From contig JAOPWI010000100.1 in the NCBI GenBank assembly GCA_025965755.1, positions 1 through 6,666 of the forward strand: a stretch of 6,666 nucleotides of DNA. Direction: 5' to 3'. A program made the position numbers and the translations under genes. Origin of the DNA: Frankiales bacterium. Its GTDB lineage: Bacteria; Actinomycetota; Actinomycetes; Mycobacteriales; SCTD01. Shown piece after piece: positions 1 through 6,666 of this stretch (positions are counted from its first letter, which is position 1; each line of letters opens with the position of its first letter). The notes under the pieces are model-generated. The model was given only the letters and a program-made list of their open reading frames with translations, searched no databases and had not been told where the DNA came from.

Positions 1-360
1 CCGGCCACCGGGACCGGGCCGGCAGACCCGCACCTGCCCGGTCTGGGCGGCCCGCCCGCCTCGACGGCCACCGACGTGGCGACCGCGGCGCTGTTCGAGA
101 CCGGTCCGGTGGGCGGCCCGCCCGCTCCGGCGGCCAGCGAGACCGCTCCGGCGGCCAGCGAGACCGCTCCGGCCAGCAACCCGCCCGCGGCTGTTCCGGC
201 CGCCGCCGGCACGCCGTCCACCGGCCCCCGCCGGCCCGTCCGCGAGGCCGAGCCGATCGACCTGCTCGACACCGCGGGCATGCCGGTTCTCAAGCGCCTC
301 GCGCCGGGCCTGGTCGTGCTCGCCATCCTCGTGTGGTTGCTGCGCCGCCTGCGCTCCTAG
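1..360 (+). CDS. Partial Ala/Pro-rich protein with C-terminal membrane anchor (5' end outside window)
   Basis: Reading frame 1 is open from the first base to the TAG at 358-360, so the visible 119 codons are the C-terminal part of a longer gene. A GTG at 76 is an internal codon that could be mistaken for the start. Third positions are almost all G or C, which supports coding. The first ~85 residues are low-complexity Ala/Pro/Gly/Thr, including a tandem AASETAP heptad, and look like a disordered linker. A PVREAEPIDLLDTAGMPVLKRLAP stretch, given here only as its two ends (PVREAE and VLKRLAP), leads into a ~15-residue hydrophobic helix (LAPGLVVLAILVWLL) and the basic end RRLRS. That is the architecture of a tail-anchored protein with a cytoplasmic-side positive end. 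The N-terminal functional domain is not visible, so function is unknown. A tail of this kind resembles what I recall of actinobacterial CoxG-like (SRPBCC) proteins; this is a weak suggestion only. I am confident that it codes, not of what it does. Confidence 0.72.
   Translation, partial: PATGTGPADPHLPGLGGPPASTATDVATAALFETGPVGGPPAPAASETAPAASETAPASNPPAAVPAAAGTPSTGPRRPVREAEPIDLLDTAGMPVLKRLAPGLVVLAILVWLLRRLRS
124..171 (+). repeat. 21-bp in-frame tandem duplication (AASETAP heptad)
   Basis: Two identical, adjacent 21-bp units lie at 130-150 and 151-171. The six bases before them (124-129) match the end of the unit. Because 21 is a multiple of three, the repeat adds a heptad (AASETAP) to the disordered linker of the surrounding gene without changing frame. 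It looks like a recent slippage or unequal-recombination duplication, and copy number probably varies between strains. Confidence 0.8.
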
Positions 361-374
361 TCCGCCGTGATCAC

Positions 375-413
375 GCGCGGTTCCGGGTGCCCTCGGGGTG
401 CCCGGGACCGCGC
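375..413. terminator. Long hairpin in the convergent gap, probable bidirectional terminator
   Basis: Bases 375-392 pair with 396-413 around a three-base TCG loop, giving an uninterrupted 18-bp stem with three G-T wobbles (382/406, 388/400, 389/399) and otherwise mostly G-C pairs. It lies 15 bases after the stop of the + strand membrane-tail gene and 47 bases beyond the stop of the - strand Nudix gene, so it can act on transcripts from both sides. No T-run follows on either strand. Actinobacterial terminators often lack the U-tract, so this does not count strongly against it. It could alternatively act as an mRNA 3'-end stabiliser. Confidence 0.72.
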
Positions 414-418
414 AGGGT

Positions 419-455
419 CGTGGCCGGTCGCCACGCCCACGCCTGCGGGGGCGTG
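419..455. other. Two minor hairpins next to the main terminator
   Basis: Two short perfect inverted repeats follow the main hairpin: CGTGGC (419-424) with GCCACG (430-435), loop of five; and CACGCC (438-443) with GGCGTG (450-455), loop of six. They fill most of the space before the Nudix stop codon at 461. They may strengthen termination of the moaA-Nudix transcript, which would meet them first. Six-bp stems are common in DNA this GC-rich, so a role is uncertain. Confidence 0.35.
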
Positions 456-460
456 CGGCC

Positions 461-943
461 CTACGGGCGGTCGACCACGGCGCGGGTGCTCGGAAAGGCC
501 AGCTCCGGCAGCTCGCCCGCGGCGAAGAACCCCACGTCGGTCGCGTCGTCCCCGGCGGCCAGGGTTCCGCCCACGATCGAGGCCTCGAAGGCGAGGAAGA
601 ACGACGCCCCGCCGCCGCCGGCACCGGCCCCCGGCCAGACGTCGATCACGGCGCCGACCTCGACCACCAGTCCGGTCTCCTCGAGCGCCTCGCGGGCCGC
701 GGCGTCGCGGGGATCCTCGCCGGCGTCGACGAACCCGGCCGGCAGCGACCACTTGCCCTTCTCGGGCTGCACACCGCGCCGGACCAGCAGGGTGCGGCCT
801 GACGCGTCCCGGACCGCCACGCCCACGCCCACCTTCGGGTCGCGAAAGTGCGTCCGCCCGCAGCCGGTGCAGACCGGATGAGGGCGCTGGCCTCCCAGGG
901 CGGAGCCGCAGGCGGTGCAGAAGCGGGGCTGGAGCACGCTCAC
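461..943 (-). CDS. Zinc-ribbon Nudix hydrolase
   Basis: The 160-residue protein has an N-terminal zinc ribbon, with Cys pairs at C9/C12 and C25/C28, followed by a Nudix fold. The Nudix box GX5EX7REUXEEXGU spans residues 70-92 (G70, E76, R84, E85, E88, E89, G91), with Ala at the first U position. The metal-binding glutamates are intact, so it should hydrolyse a nucleoside diphosphate linked to another group, in the cytoplasm. The ribbon-plus-Nudix order resembles NudC (NADH pyrophosphatase), but the protein is short and lacks the SQPWPFPxS motif that marks NADH-specific members, so the substrate is open. The GTG start at 943 overlaps the moaA stop (GTGA). No Shine-Dalgarno sequence is visible, so translational coupling to moaA is likely. 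A start further in would cut into the zinc ribbon. Family call is strong; substrate is unknown. Confidence 0.92.
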   Translation of the reverse strand: MSVLQPRFCTACGSALGGQRPHPVCTGCGRTHFRDPKVGVGVAVRDASGRTLLVRRGVQPEKGKWSLPAGFVDAGEDPRDAAAREALEETGLVVEVGAVIDVWPGAGAGGGGASFFLAFEASIVGGTLAAGDDATDVGFFAAGELPELAFPSTRAVVDRP

Positions 944-1953
944 CCGCCGAGAAAGGACATCTCGGCCTTGGGGCCGCCGGCCGGCAGGCGCCCGCGCAGC
1001 TCCGAGTAGCGGTCGTCCCGGGCCCGCCAGCGGCCGGACACCGCCTCGCGCAGCTGCTCGTCGTCGGCTCCGCCCCGCAGCACCGCCCGCAGGTCGTGCC
1101 CGCTGGCGGCGAACAGGCAGGTGTAGAGCTCGCCGACCGCCGTGAGCCGGGCCCGGGTGCAGTCCGTGCAGAACGGCTTGGTCACCGAGGTGATGAGCCC
1201 GAGCTCGCCCCGGCCGTCCAGGAAGCGGTAGGTCTCGGCGACGTCGCCGGGGGAGGCCCGCCCGACCGGCTCGAGCGGGTGCACGGCAGCCACCCGGGCC
1301 AGCACCTCGGCGGCCGGAACGACCTGGTCGGGCAGCCAGCCGTTCGTGCTCCCGACGTCCATGTACTCGATGACCCGCAGCAGGTGGCCGCTCTCGCGGG
1401 CGTACTCGACCAGGTCCAGCAGCCCGTCGTCGTTCACGCCCCGGCGCAGCACCGTGTTGAGCTTGACCGGCCCGAGCCCCACCTCGCGGGCGGCGGTGAT
1501 GCCGTCGAGCACCGCCTGGAGCGAGATCCGGGTGTCCGCCATCTGCTGGAAGACGTCGGGGTCCAGGCTGTCCAGGCTGACCGTGACGCGGCGCAGCCCG
1601 GCGGCGCGCAGGGCGTCGGCCTGCGCGGCGAGCAGCGAGCCGTTGGTCGTCAGGGCGATGTCGGCGACGCCGGGGGTGGCGGCGACGAGCCCGACCAGGA
1701 CGGCCAGGTCCCGCCGCAGCAGCGGCTCGCCACCGGTCAGGCGCACCTTGGTGACCCCGAGAGAGGCGAAGGCGGCGACCACCCGGGTGATCTCGTCGTA
1801 GCTCAGCAGCTCCGAGCGGGGCAGAAAGGCGTGGTCCGGGCCGAAGAGCTCGCGTGGCATGCAGTAGGGGCAGCGGAAGTTGCAGCGGTCGGTCACGGAG
1901 ATCCGCAGGTCCCGCAGCGGCCGGCCGAGCCGATCCCGCACGTCGGTGCCCAT
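940..1953 (-). CDS. moaA: GTP 3',8-cyclase MoaA (molybdenum cofactor biosynthesis)
   Basis: MoaA is a radical SAM enzyme. With MoaC it converts GTP to cyclic pyranopterin monophosphate, the first step of molybdenum cofactor synthesis, and MoaA makes the 3',8-cyclo-GTP intermediate. The 337-residue protein is a normal family length. The SAM-binding [4Fe-4S] motif is C24-x3-C28-x2-C31 within TDRCNFRCPYC. The TGGEP motif that contacts SAM is at 73-77. The second, substrate-binding cluster motif C262-x2-C265-x13-C279 lies in the C-terminal domain. R17, R267 and R269 sit where the GTP-binding arginines are known in the family. The protein ends in Gly-Gly (336-337), the conserved catalytic C-terminal tail. 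All key residues are present. The ATG at 1953 is six bases after a TAGGAT -10 element, suggesting a leaderless mRNA. The gene overlaps the downstream Nudix gene. No other moa genes are in the window. Confidence 0.97.
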   Translation of the reverse strand: MGTDVRDRLGRPLRDLRISVTDRCNFRCPYCMPRELFGPDHAFLPRSELLSYDEITRVVAAFASLGVTKVRLTGGEPLLRRDLAVLVGLVAATPGVADIALTTNGSLLAAQADALRAAGLRRVTVSLDSLDPDVFQQMADTRISLQAVLDGITAAREVGLGPVKLNTVLRRGVNDDGLLDLVEYARESGHLLRVIEYMDVGSTNGWLPDQVVPAAEVLARVAAVHPLEPVGRASPGDVAETYRFLDGRGELGLITSVTKPFCTDCTRARLTAVGELYTCLFAASGHDLRAVLRGGADDEQLREAVSGRWRARDDRYSELRGRLPAGGPKAEMSFLGG

Positions 1954-1959
1954 GCAGGG

Positions 1960-1965
1960 ATCCTA
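1960..1965 (-). promoter_or_regulatory. Candidate -10 element for moaA (leaderless start)
   Basis: On the - strand the hexamer reads TAGGAT, matching the actinobacterial housekeeping-sigma -10 pattern TAnnnT. Its last base is six bases before the A of the moaA ATG, which would place transcription start at or beside the start codon. There is no good Shine-Dalgarno sequence before moaA, in line with a leaderless transcript. No TTGACA-like -35 is seen 16-19 bases upstream. Confidence 0.5.
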
Positions 1966-1982
1966 GGCGGGCAATCCCGGGT

Positions 1983-1988
1983 TAGCCT
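1983..1988 (+). promoter_or_regulatory. Candidate -10 element for the acyl-CoA mutase gene
   Basis: TAGCCT fits the TAnnnT -10 pattern. A start about seven bases downstream, near 1995, would give a ~24-base leader carrying the ribosome binding site GGGGAGG at 2007-2013, five bases before the GTG at 2019. No clear -35 is visible. The -35 position (about 1960-1965) coincides with the moaA -10 on the other strand, so the two promoters would overlap. Confidence 0.42.
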
Positions 1989-2006
1989 CGTCACACTGGA
2001 CCAGCT

Positions 2007-2013
2007 GGGGAGG
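2007..2013 (+). promoter_or_regulatory. Ribosome binding site fixing the GTG start of the mutase
   Basis: GGGGAGG lies five bases before GTG 2019 and is complementary to the 3' end of 16S rRNA. It supports GTG 2019 as the start, which also makes the Phe80/Gln198 numbering coincide with characterised IcmA. Confidence 0.7.
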
Positions 2014-2018
2014 GCCAC

Positions 2019-3692
2019 GTGGACCCGAAGGACATCGCCGCAGGTCGGGAGCGCTGGCAGCAGCGCTACGACAAGGCCCCCAAGCGCGAGGCCGACTTCA
2101 CGACCCTGTCCGGCGTCGAGGTGGATCCGGTCTACGGCCCCCAGCCGGGCGAGACCTACGACGGCTTCGACCGCATCGGCTGGCCGGGCGAGTTCCCCTT
2201 CACCCGCGGCCTGCACACGACCGGCAACCGGGGCCGGCTCTGGACGGTCCGCCAGTTCGCCGGCTTCGGCAGCGCCCAGCAGACCAACGAGCGCTACAAG
2301 ATGATCCTGGCCGGCGGCGGCGGCGGGCTGTCCGTCGCCTTCGACATGCCGACCCTCATGGGCCGCGACTCCGATGACCCCCGGGCGCTCGGCGAGGTCG
2401 GGCACTGCGGCGTGGCCATCGACTCGGCCTCGGACATGGAGATCCTGTTCGCCGACATCCCGCTCGGCGACGTCACCACCTCGATGACCATCAGCGGGCC
2501 CGCGGTGCCGGTCTTCTGCATGTACCTGGTCGCCGCGGAGCGCCAGGGCATCGACCCGGGGGTGCTCAACGGGACGCTGCAGACCGACATCTTCAAGGAG
2601 TACATCGCGCAGAAGGAGTGGCTCTTCCCGCCGGAGCCCCACCTGCGCCTGATCGGCGACCTCATGGAGCACTGCGCCGAGCACATTCCGGCCTACAAGC
2701 CGATCAGCGTCTCCGGCTACCACATCCGCGAGGCCGGCTCCACCGCCGCGCAGGAGCTCGCCTTCACGCTCGCGGACGGGTTCGCCTACGTCGAGCTCGG
2801 GCTCTCGCGGGGCCTGGACGTCGACGTCTTCGCTCCCGGCCTGTCGTTCTTCTTCGACGCCCACATCGACTTCTTCGAGGAGATCGCGAAGTTCCGCGCG
2901 GCCCGCCGCATCTGGGCCATGTGGTTGCGCGACGTCTACGGCGCCAAGACCGAGAAGGCGCAGTGGTTGCGCTTCCACACCCAGACCGCCGGCGTCTCGC
3001 TGACGGCGCAGCAGCCGGACAACAACATCGTGCGTACGGCGATCGAGGCTCTCGCCGCCGTGCTGGGCGGCACCAACTCACTGCACACCAACGCCCTGGA
3101 CGAGGTGCTGGCGCTGCCCAGCGAGCGGGCGGCCCAGATCGCGCTGCGCACCCAGCTGGTCATCGCCGAGGAGACCGGCGTCGCCAACGTCGCCGACCCG
3201 CTCGGCGGCTCCTGGTACGTCGAGCAGCTGACCGACGAGCTGGAGCGCCAGGCCAACGAGATCTTCTCCACGATCCGGGACATGGGCACCGACGGCACCA
3301 TGACCAGCGGGATCCTGCGCGGCATCGAGGACGGCTGGTTCATGGGCGAGATCGCCGAGGCCGCCTTCCAGTACCAGGTCGGGGTGGAGAAGGGCGACAA
3401 GCGAGTCGTCGGGGTCAACGTCCACACCGGCGGCCCCGACGACCCGCTGGAGATCCTGCGGGTGTCGCACGAGGTCGAGCGCGAGCAGGTCCGCGTGCTG
3501 GCCGACCGCAAGGGCTCGCGCGACGAGGCCGAGGTGCAGCGACTGCTCGGCGGGCTCGTCGAGACGGCCCGGGGCGAGGGCAACACCATTCCGCCGATGC
3601 TCGAGGCGATCCGCGCCGAGGCCACTCTCGGCGAGGTCTGCGGCGCCCTGCGCGACCTGTGGGGCAGCTACACCGAGCCGCCGCAGTTCTGA
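2019..3692 (+). CDS. icmA: B12-dependent acyl-CoA mutase large subunit, isobutyryl-CoA mutase type
   Basis: This 557-residue protein is the substrate-binding TIM-barrel subunit of the methylmalonyl-CoA mutase family. Automatic annotation would probably call it methylmalonyl-CoA mutase. In that enzyme Tyr89 and Arg207 hold the substrate carboxylate; in Streptomyces isobutyryl-CoA mutase (IcmA) they are Phe80 and Gln198. Here RQFAGFG places Phe at exactly residue 80, and YIAQKEW places Gln at exactly 198. The catalytic His is kept at 235 (SGYHIREAG). This predicts isobutyryl-CoA/n-butyryl-CoA interconversion, used in valine and fatty-acid metabolism. The protein stops after the barrel and has no C-terminal cobalamin domain (no DxHxxG), so it needs a separate small subunit, IcmB, which is absent from this window. 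The GTG start follows a good GGGGAGG ribosome site. Length also matches IcmA (~566). Family is certain; substrate is inferred from the two residues. An HcmA-type mutase (Ile/Gln) is less likely. Confidence 0.9.
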   Translation: MDPKDIAAGRERWQQRYDKAPKREADFTTLSGVEVDPVYGPQPGETYDGFDRIGWPGEFPFTRGLHTTGNRGRLWTVRQFAGFGSAQQTNERYKMILAGGGGGLSVAFDMPTLMGRDSDDPRALGEVGHCGVAIDSASDMEILFADIPLGDVTTSMTISGPAVPVFCMYLVAAERQGIDPGVLNGTLQTDIFKEYIAQKEWLFPPEPHLRLIGDLMEHCAEHIPAYKPISVSGYHIREAGSTAAQELAFTLADGFAYVELGLSRGLDVDVFAPGLSFFFDAHIDFFEEIAKFRAARRIWAMWLRDVYGAKTEKAQWLRFHTQTAGVSLTAQQPDNNIVRTAIEALAAVLGGTNSLHTNALDEVLALPSERAAQIALRTQLVIAEETGVANVADPLGGSWYVEQLTDELERQANEIFSTIRDMGTDGTMTSGILRGIEDGWFMGEIAEAAFQYQVGVEKGDKRVVGVNVHTGGPDDPLEILRVSHEVEREQVRVLADRKGSRDEAEVQRLLGGLVETARGEGNTIPPMLEAIRAEATLGEVCGALRDLWGSYTEPPQF

Positions 3693-3725
3693 CCCGTTCC
3701 GGGAAGGCCCCGGGCGGCGCTGCGG

Positions 3726-3731
3726 TTGGAT
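3726..3731 (+). promoter_or_regulatory. Possible internal -10 element before the thioredoxin-TPR gene
   Basis: TTGGAT ends six bases before ATG 3738, the same spacing as TAGGAT before moaA, and differs from it by one base. It could drive a leaderless transcript. The usually essential A at the second position is missing, and the same bases can be read as a weak ribosome site (GGTTGGA, seven bases before the ATG). Confidence 0.22.
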
Positions 3732-3737
3732 GCAGGC

Positions 3738-4682
3738 ATGCAGCGACGTCCCACTGACCTGAACATCGCGGGCGCCGTCGACCTGTCGGGGCTGCGTGCC
3801 CCGGCCCGTCCGGCCGTGCCGACCCCGACCCCGGCCGCCGCGCCGGCGGGCGGTGCCGCGCCGGCGGCCGCGTCGTCCGTGCTGGACGTCTCGGAGGCGA
3901 CCTTCGAGCGCGACGTCCTGCAGCGCTCGATGCAGGTGCCGGTGCTCGTGGACTTCTGGGCCGACTGGTGCGGCCCGTGCAAGCAGCTCAGCCCGGTCCT
4001 CGAGCGGCTCGCCGAGGCGGACGGCGGTGCCTGGCTGCTGGCCAAGGTGGACGTCGACGCCAACCAGCAGCTCTCGGGGCAGCTGGGCATCCAGTCCATT
4101 CCGACGGTGCTGCTGGCCCTCGGCGGCCGGCTCATCCAGGGCTTCACCGGCGCGCTGCCCGAGCGCGACGTCCGCGCCTTCCTCGACCAGGTCCTGGCGG
4201 CTGCCCAGCAGGCCGGCCTGCCCGGGCCGGGCGCGGCCGGCGCCCCCGACGAGCCGGCCGGCCCGCCGCCGGAGCCGGAGCTGCTCGCCGCCGAGGACGC
4301 CCTCGCGCGCGACGACCTGCCCGCGGCCGAGGCGGCGTACGACGCCCTGCTGGCCCGCAAGCCGGCCGACCCGGTGGCCCTGGGCGGCCGGGCCTGGGTC
4401 GGCCTGATCCGGCGCACCGAGGGGCTCGACCCGCAGCAGGTGCTGCAGCGCGCCGCCGCCGACCCGAGCGACGTCACGGCCCAGCTGTCCGCAGCCGACC
4501 TGGACGTGCTCGCCGACCGTGTCGACGAGGCGGTCAGCCGTCTGGTCGCCCTGGTCCGCCAGACCAGCGGGGAGGAGCGCGAGGCCGTGCGCACCCACCT
4601 GGTCGGGCTGTTCAGCGTGCTGGACCCGGAGGACCCGCGCGTCGTCGCGGGCCGCCGGGCGCTGGCCAACGCGCTGTTCTAG
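3738..4682 (+). CDS. Thioredoxin-TPR protein, CnoX/YbbN family
   Basis: From ATG 3738 the protein has 314 residues. After an N-terminal segment (MQRRPTDLNIAGAVDLSGL) and a Pro/Ala linker (20-45), a thioredoxin fold covers about 48-156, with active site W77-C78-G79-P80-C81 and the cis-proline at 122 (SIPT). A second Pro-rich linker (162-180) leads to a helical TPR-like C-terminal half with repeats such as ALARDDLPAAEAAYDALLARKP (split here: ALARDDLPAA and EAAYDALLARKP, 188-209). This domain order is that of CnoX/YbbN, a protein known in E. coli to hold unfolding proteins and pass them to GroEL/DnaK. E. coli CnoX lacks the CxxC pair; this one has it and should be redox-active. There is no signal peptide, so it is cytoplasmic. 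A TTG at 3726 in frame could extend it by four codons, but ATG fits better. It lies 45 bases after the mutase gene with no obvious terminator, so the two may be co-transcribed. Confidence 0.92.
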   Translation: MQRRPTDLNIAGAVDLSGLRAPARPAVPTPTPAAAPAGGAAPAAASSVLDVSEATFERDVLQRSMQVPVLVDFWADWCGPCKQLSPVLERLAEADGGAWLLAKVDVDANQQLSGQLGIQSIPTVLLALGGRLIQGFTGALPERDVRAFLDQVLAAAQQAGLPGPGAAGAPDEPAGPPPEPELLAAEDALARDDLPAAEAAYDALLARKPADPVALGGRAWVGLIRRTEGLDPQQVLQRAAADPSDVTAQLSAADLDVLADRVDEAVSRLVALVRQTSGEEREAVRTHLVGLFSVLDPEDPRVVAGRRALANALF

Positions 4683-4686
4683 CCGG

Positions 4687-5910
<1,224 letters not shown>

Positions 5911-5949
5911 GGGGACCTCCAGGGAGTGACGGGGCTCACTTGTCCCCGC

Positions 5950-5955
5950 AACGTA
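5950..5955 (-). promoter_or_regulatory. Weak candidate -10 between glgB and the serine hydrolase
   Basis: On the - strand TACGTT fits TAnnnT and would start transcription near 5943, leaving a ~33-base leader with GGAGG before GTG 5910. No -35 is recognisable. Just downstream is a small inverted repeat, CGGGG (5930-5934) with CCCCG (5944-5948), loop of nine, which could instead attenuate or end the glgB transcript. Neither reading is secure. Confidence 0.25.
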
Positions 5956-5973
5956 GGCGAGCAGCGGGCCGGG

Positions 5974-6666
5974 CTAGGACGCGGGGCCCTCGCTGGCGAG
6001 CCACACGGTGCCCAGCGGCGGGATGCGCAGCAGAGCCGACGCCGGCTGGCCGTGCCAGCTCTCGCCGGAGGCCTCGACCGCGCCGCCGTTGCCGACGCCG
6101 CTGCCGTAGTAGACCTCGGCGTCGGAGTTGAGCACCTCGCGCCAGGTGCCGGCCCAGGGCAGGCCGAGCCGGTAGCCCTCGTGCGGCTGGCCGGCGAAGT
6201 TGCTGATGCAGGCCACCGCGGAGCCGTCGGCACCGAAGCGCAGGAACGAGAACACGTTGCCGGTCGAGTCGTTGGCGTCGATCCAGGCGAACCCGGACTG
6301 CTCGTGGTCCAGCGTCCACAGCGCCGGCGTGGCCCGGTAGACCTCGTTGAGCTCCTTGACCAGCAGGGCGACGCCGCGGTGGTCGGGCAGGTCGAGCAGC
6401 CACCAGTCCAGCGACCGCTGCTCGCTCCACTCCGACTCCTGCGCGAACTCGCTGCCCATGAACAGCAGGTGCTTGCCCGGGTGGGCCCACATGAAGGCCA
6501 GATAGGTGCGCACGTTGGCCAGCTGCTGCCACCGGTCACCCGGCATCTTGCGCAGCAGGGAGCCCTTGCCGTGCACGACCTCGTCGTGGCTGATCGGCAG
6601 CACGTAGTTCTCGGAGTAGGCGTAGACCATCGAGAACGTCATCTGGTGGTGGTGGTAGCCGCGGTA
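5974..6666 (-). CDS. glgB: 1,4-alpha-glucan branching enzyme GlgB, C-terminal part (5' end outside window)
   Basis: GlgB cuts alpha-1,4 glucan chains and rejoins them as alpha-1,6 branches in glycogen synthesis. It is a cytoplasmic GH13 enzyme. The visible 230 residues are the C-terminal third; the frame is open through base 6666, so the apparent ATG at 6642 is internal. The segment begins YRGYHHHQMTFS and continues to VLPISHDEVVHGKGSL, a GlgB hallmark; its Asp (codon at 6583-6585) corresponds to the transition-state-stabilising third catalytic Asp (D526 in E. coli). The nucleophile Asp and acid/base Glu lie beyond the window. MWAHPGKHLLFMGSEFAQ and SLDWWLLD are further family signatures. The last ~100 residues are the C-terminal beta domain (VFSFLRFG, CISNFAGQPHEGYRLGLP, LLRIPPLGTVWL). 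The TAG stop is at 5974-5976. No frameshift is seen in the visible part. Confidence 0.96.
   Translation of the reverse strand, partial: YRGYHHHQMTFSMVYAYSENYVLPISHDEVVHGKGSLLRKMPGDRWQQLANVRTYLAFMWAHPGKHLLFMGSEFAQESEWSEQRSLDWWLLDLPDHRGVALLVKELNEVYRATPALWTLDHEQSGFAWIDANDSTGNVFSFLRFGADGSAVACISNFAGQPHEGYRLGLPWAGTWREVLNSDAEVYYGSGVGNGGAVEASGESWHGQPASALLRIPPLGTVWLASEGPAS

Noticed and set aside
76..78. GTG at 76 as the start of a 94-residue gene
   Set aside because: The frame is open to base 1 with the same codon bias, and no ribosome site precedes the GTG, so it is an internal codon.
1957..1978. Inverted repeat GGGAT / ATCCC and the palindrome CCTAGG in the divergent promoter region, as an operator
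   Set aside because: A five-bp repeat with a 12-bp spacer and one six-base palindrome are expected by chance, and no regulator gene is nearby.
367..2304. A 645-codon open frame on the + strand across the Nudix and moaA genes
   Set aside because: It runs antisense to two genes with intact family motifs, is dominated by Arg/Pro/Ala from GC-rich codons, and resembles no protein family. It is a stop-poor shadow frame.
3693..3737. A terminator between the mutase and thioredoxin-TPR genes
   Set aside because: Only four- to six-bp stems can be formed (for example CCCG with CGGG, or CCGCAG 3681-3686 with CTGCGG 3720-3725), too weak to call.
3078..4598. A 506-codon open frame on the - strand under the mutase and thioredoxin genes
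   Set aside because: It has no recognisable domain and lies opposite two well-supported genes. The same applies to the long frames at 1893-2978 (-), 2618-3757 (+) and 4519-5382 (+).
6640..6642. ATG at 6642 as the start of a short gene
   Set aside because: The frame continues to the window edge with conserved GlgB residues (YRGYHHHQ), so it is an internal methionine.

Overview
The window looks like chromosomal DNA from a high-GC Gram-positive bacterium (Actinomycetota). Base composition is very GC-rich, third codon positions are almost all G or C, GTG starts are frequent, and the gene set fits: a coenzyme-B12 acyl-CoA mutase large subunit, a thioredoxin-TPR protein, moaA and a glycogen branching enzyme. 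The sequence does not support a genus-level assignment. I see no insertion sequence, phage gene, CRISPR array, tRNA or rRNA. Most of this is ordinary core metabolism, and I found no convincing new multi-gene system.

Layout, left to right. (1) Positions 1-360, + strand: the C-terminal end of an Ala/Pro-rich protein that finishes in a transmembrane helix and a basic tail. (2) Positions 361-460: a convergent gap with an 18-bp-stem hairpin, probably a terminator serving both strands. (3) Positions 461-1953, - strand: a two-gene unit of moaA (molybdenum cofactor synthesis, first step) followed by a zinc-ribbon Nudix hydrolase, joined by a GTGA stop/start overlap. (4) Positions 1954-2018: a short divergent promoter region. 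The likely -10 elements for moaA and the mutase lie about one promoter length apart, so the two promoters probably overlap. (5) Positions 2019-4682, + strand: the large subunit of a B12-dependent acyl-CoA mutase, whose active-site residues match isobutyryl-CoA mutase (Phe80/Gln198) rather than methylmalonyl-CoA mutase, followed by a CnoX/YbbN-type thioredoxin-TPR protein. (6) Positions 4687-6666, - strand: a serine hydrolase of the class C beta-lactamase / family VIII esterase group, and upstream of it the C-terminal third of glycogen branching enzyme GlgB, cut by the window edge. The thioredoxin and hydrolase genes converge with only 4 bp between their stop codons.

How the genes may work together: MoaA makes the pterin precursor of molybdenum cofactor. 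The mutase interconverts branched and straight C4 acyl-CoAs, but it needs a separate B12-binding small subunit that is not in this window. The thioredoxin-TPR protein is a redox/chaperone factor. The hydrolase and GlgB sit in the same direction, but nothing in their sequences ties them to one pathway.
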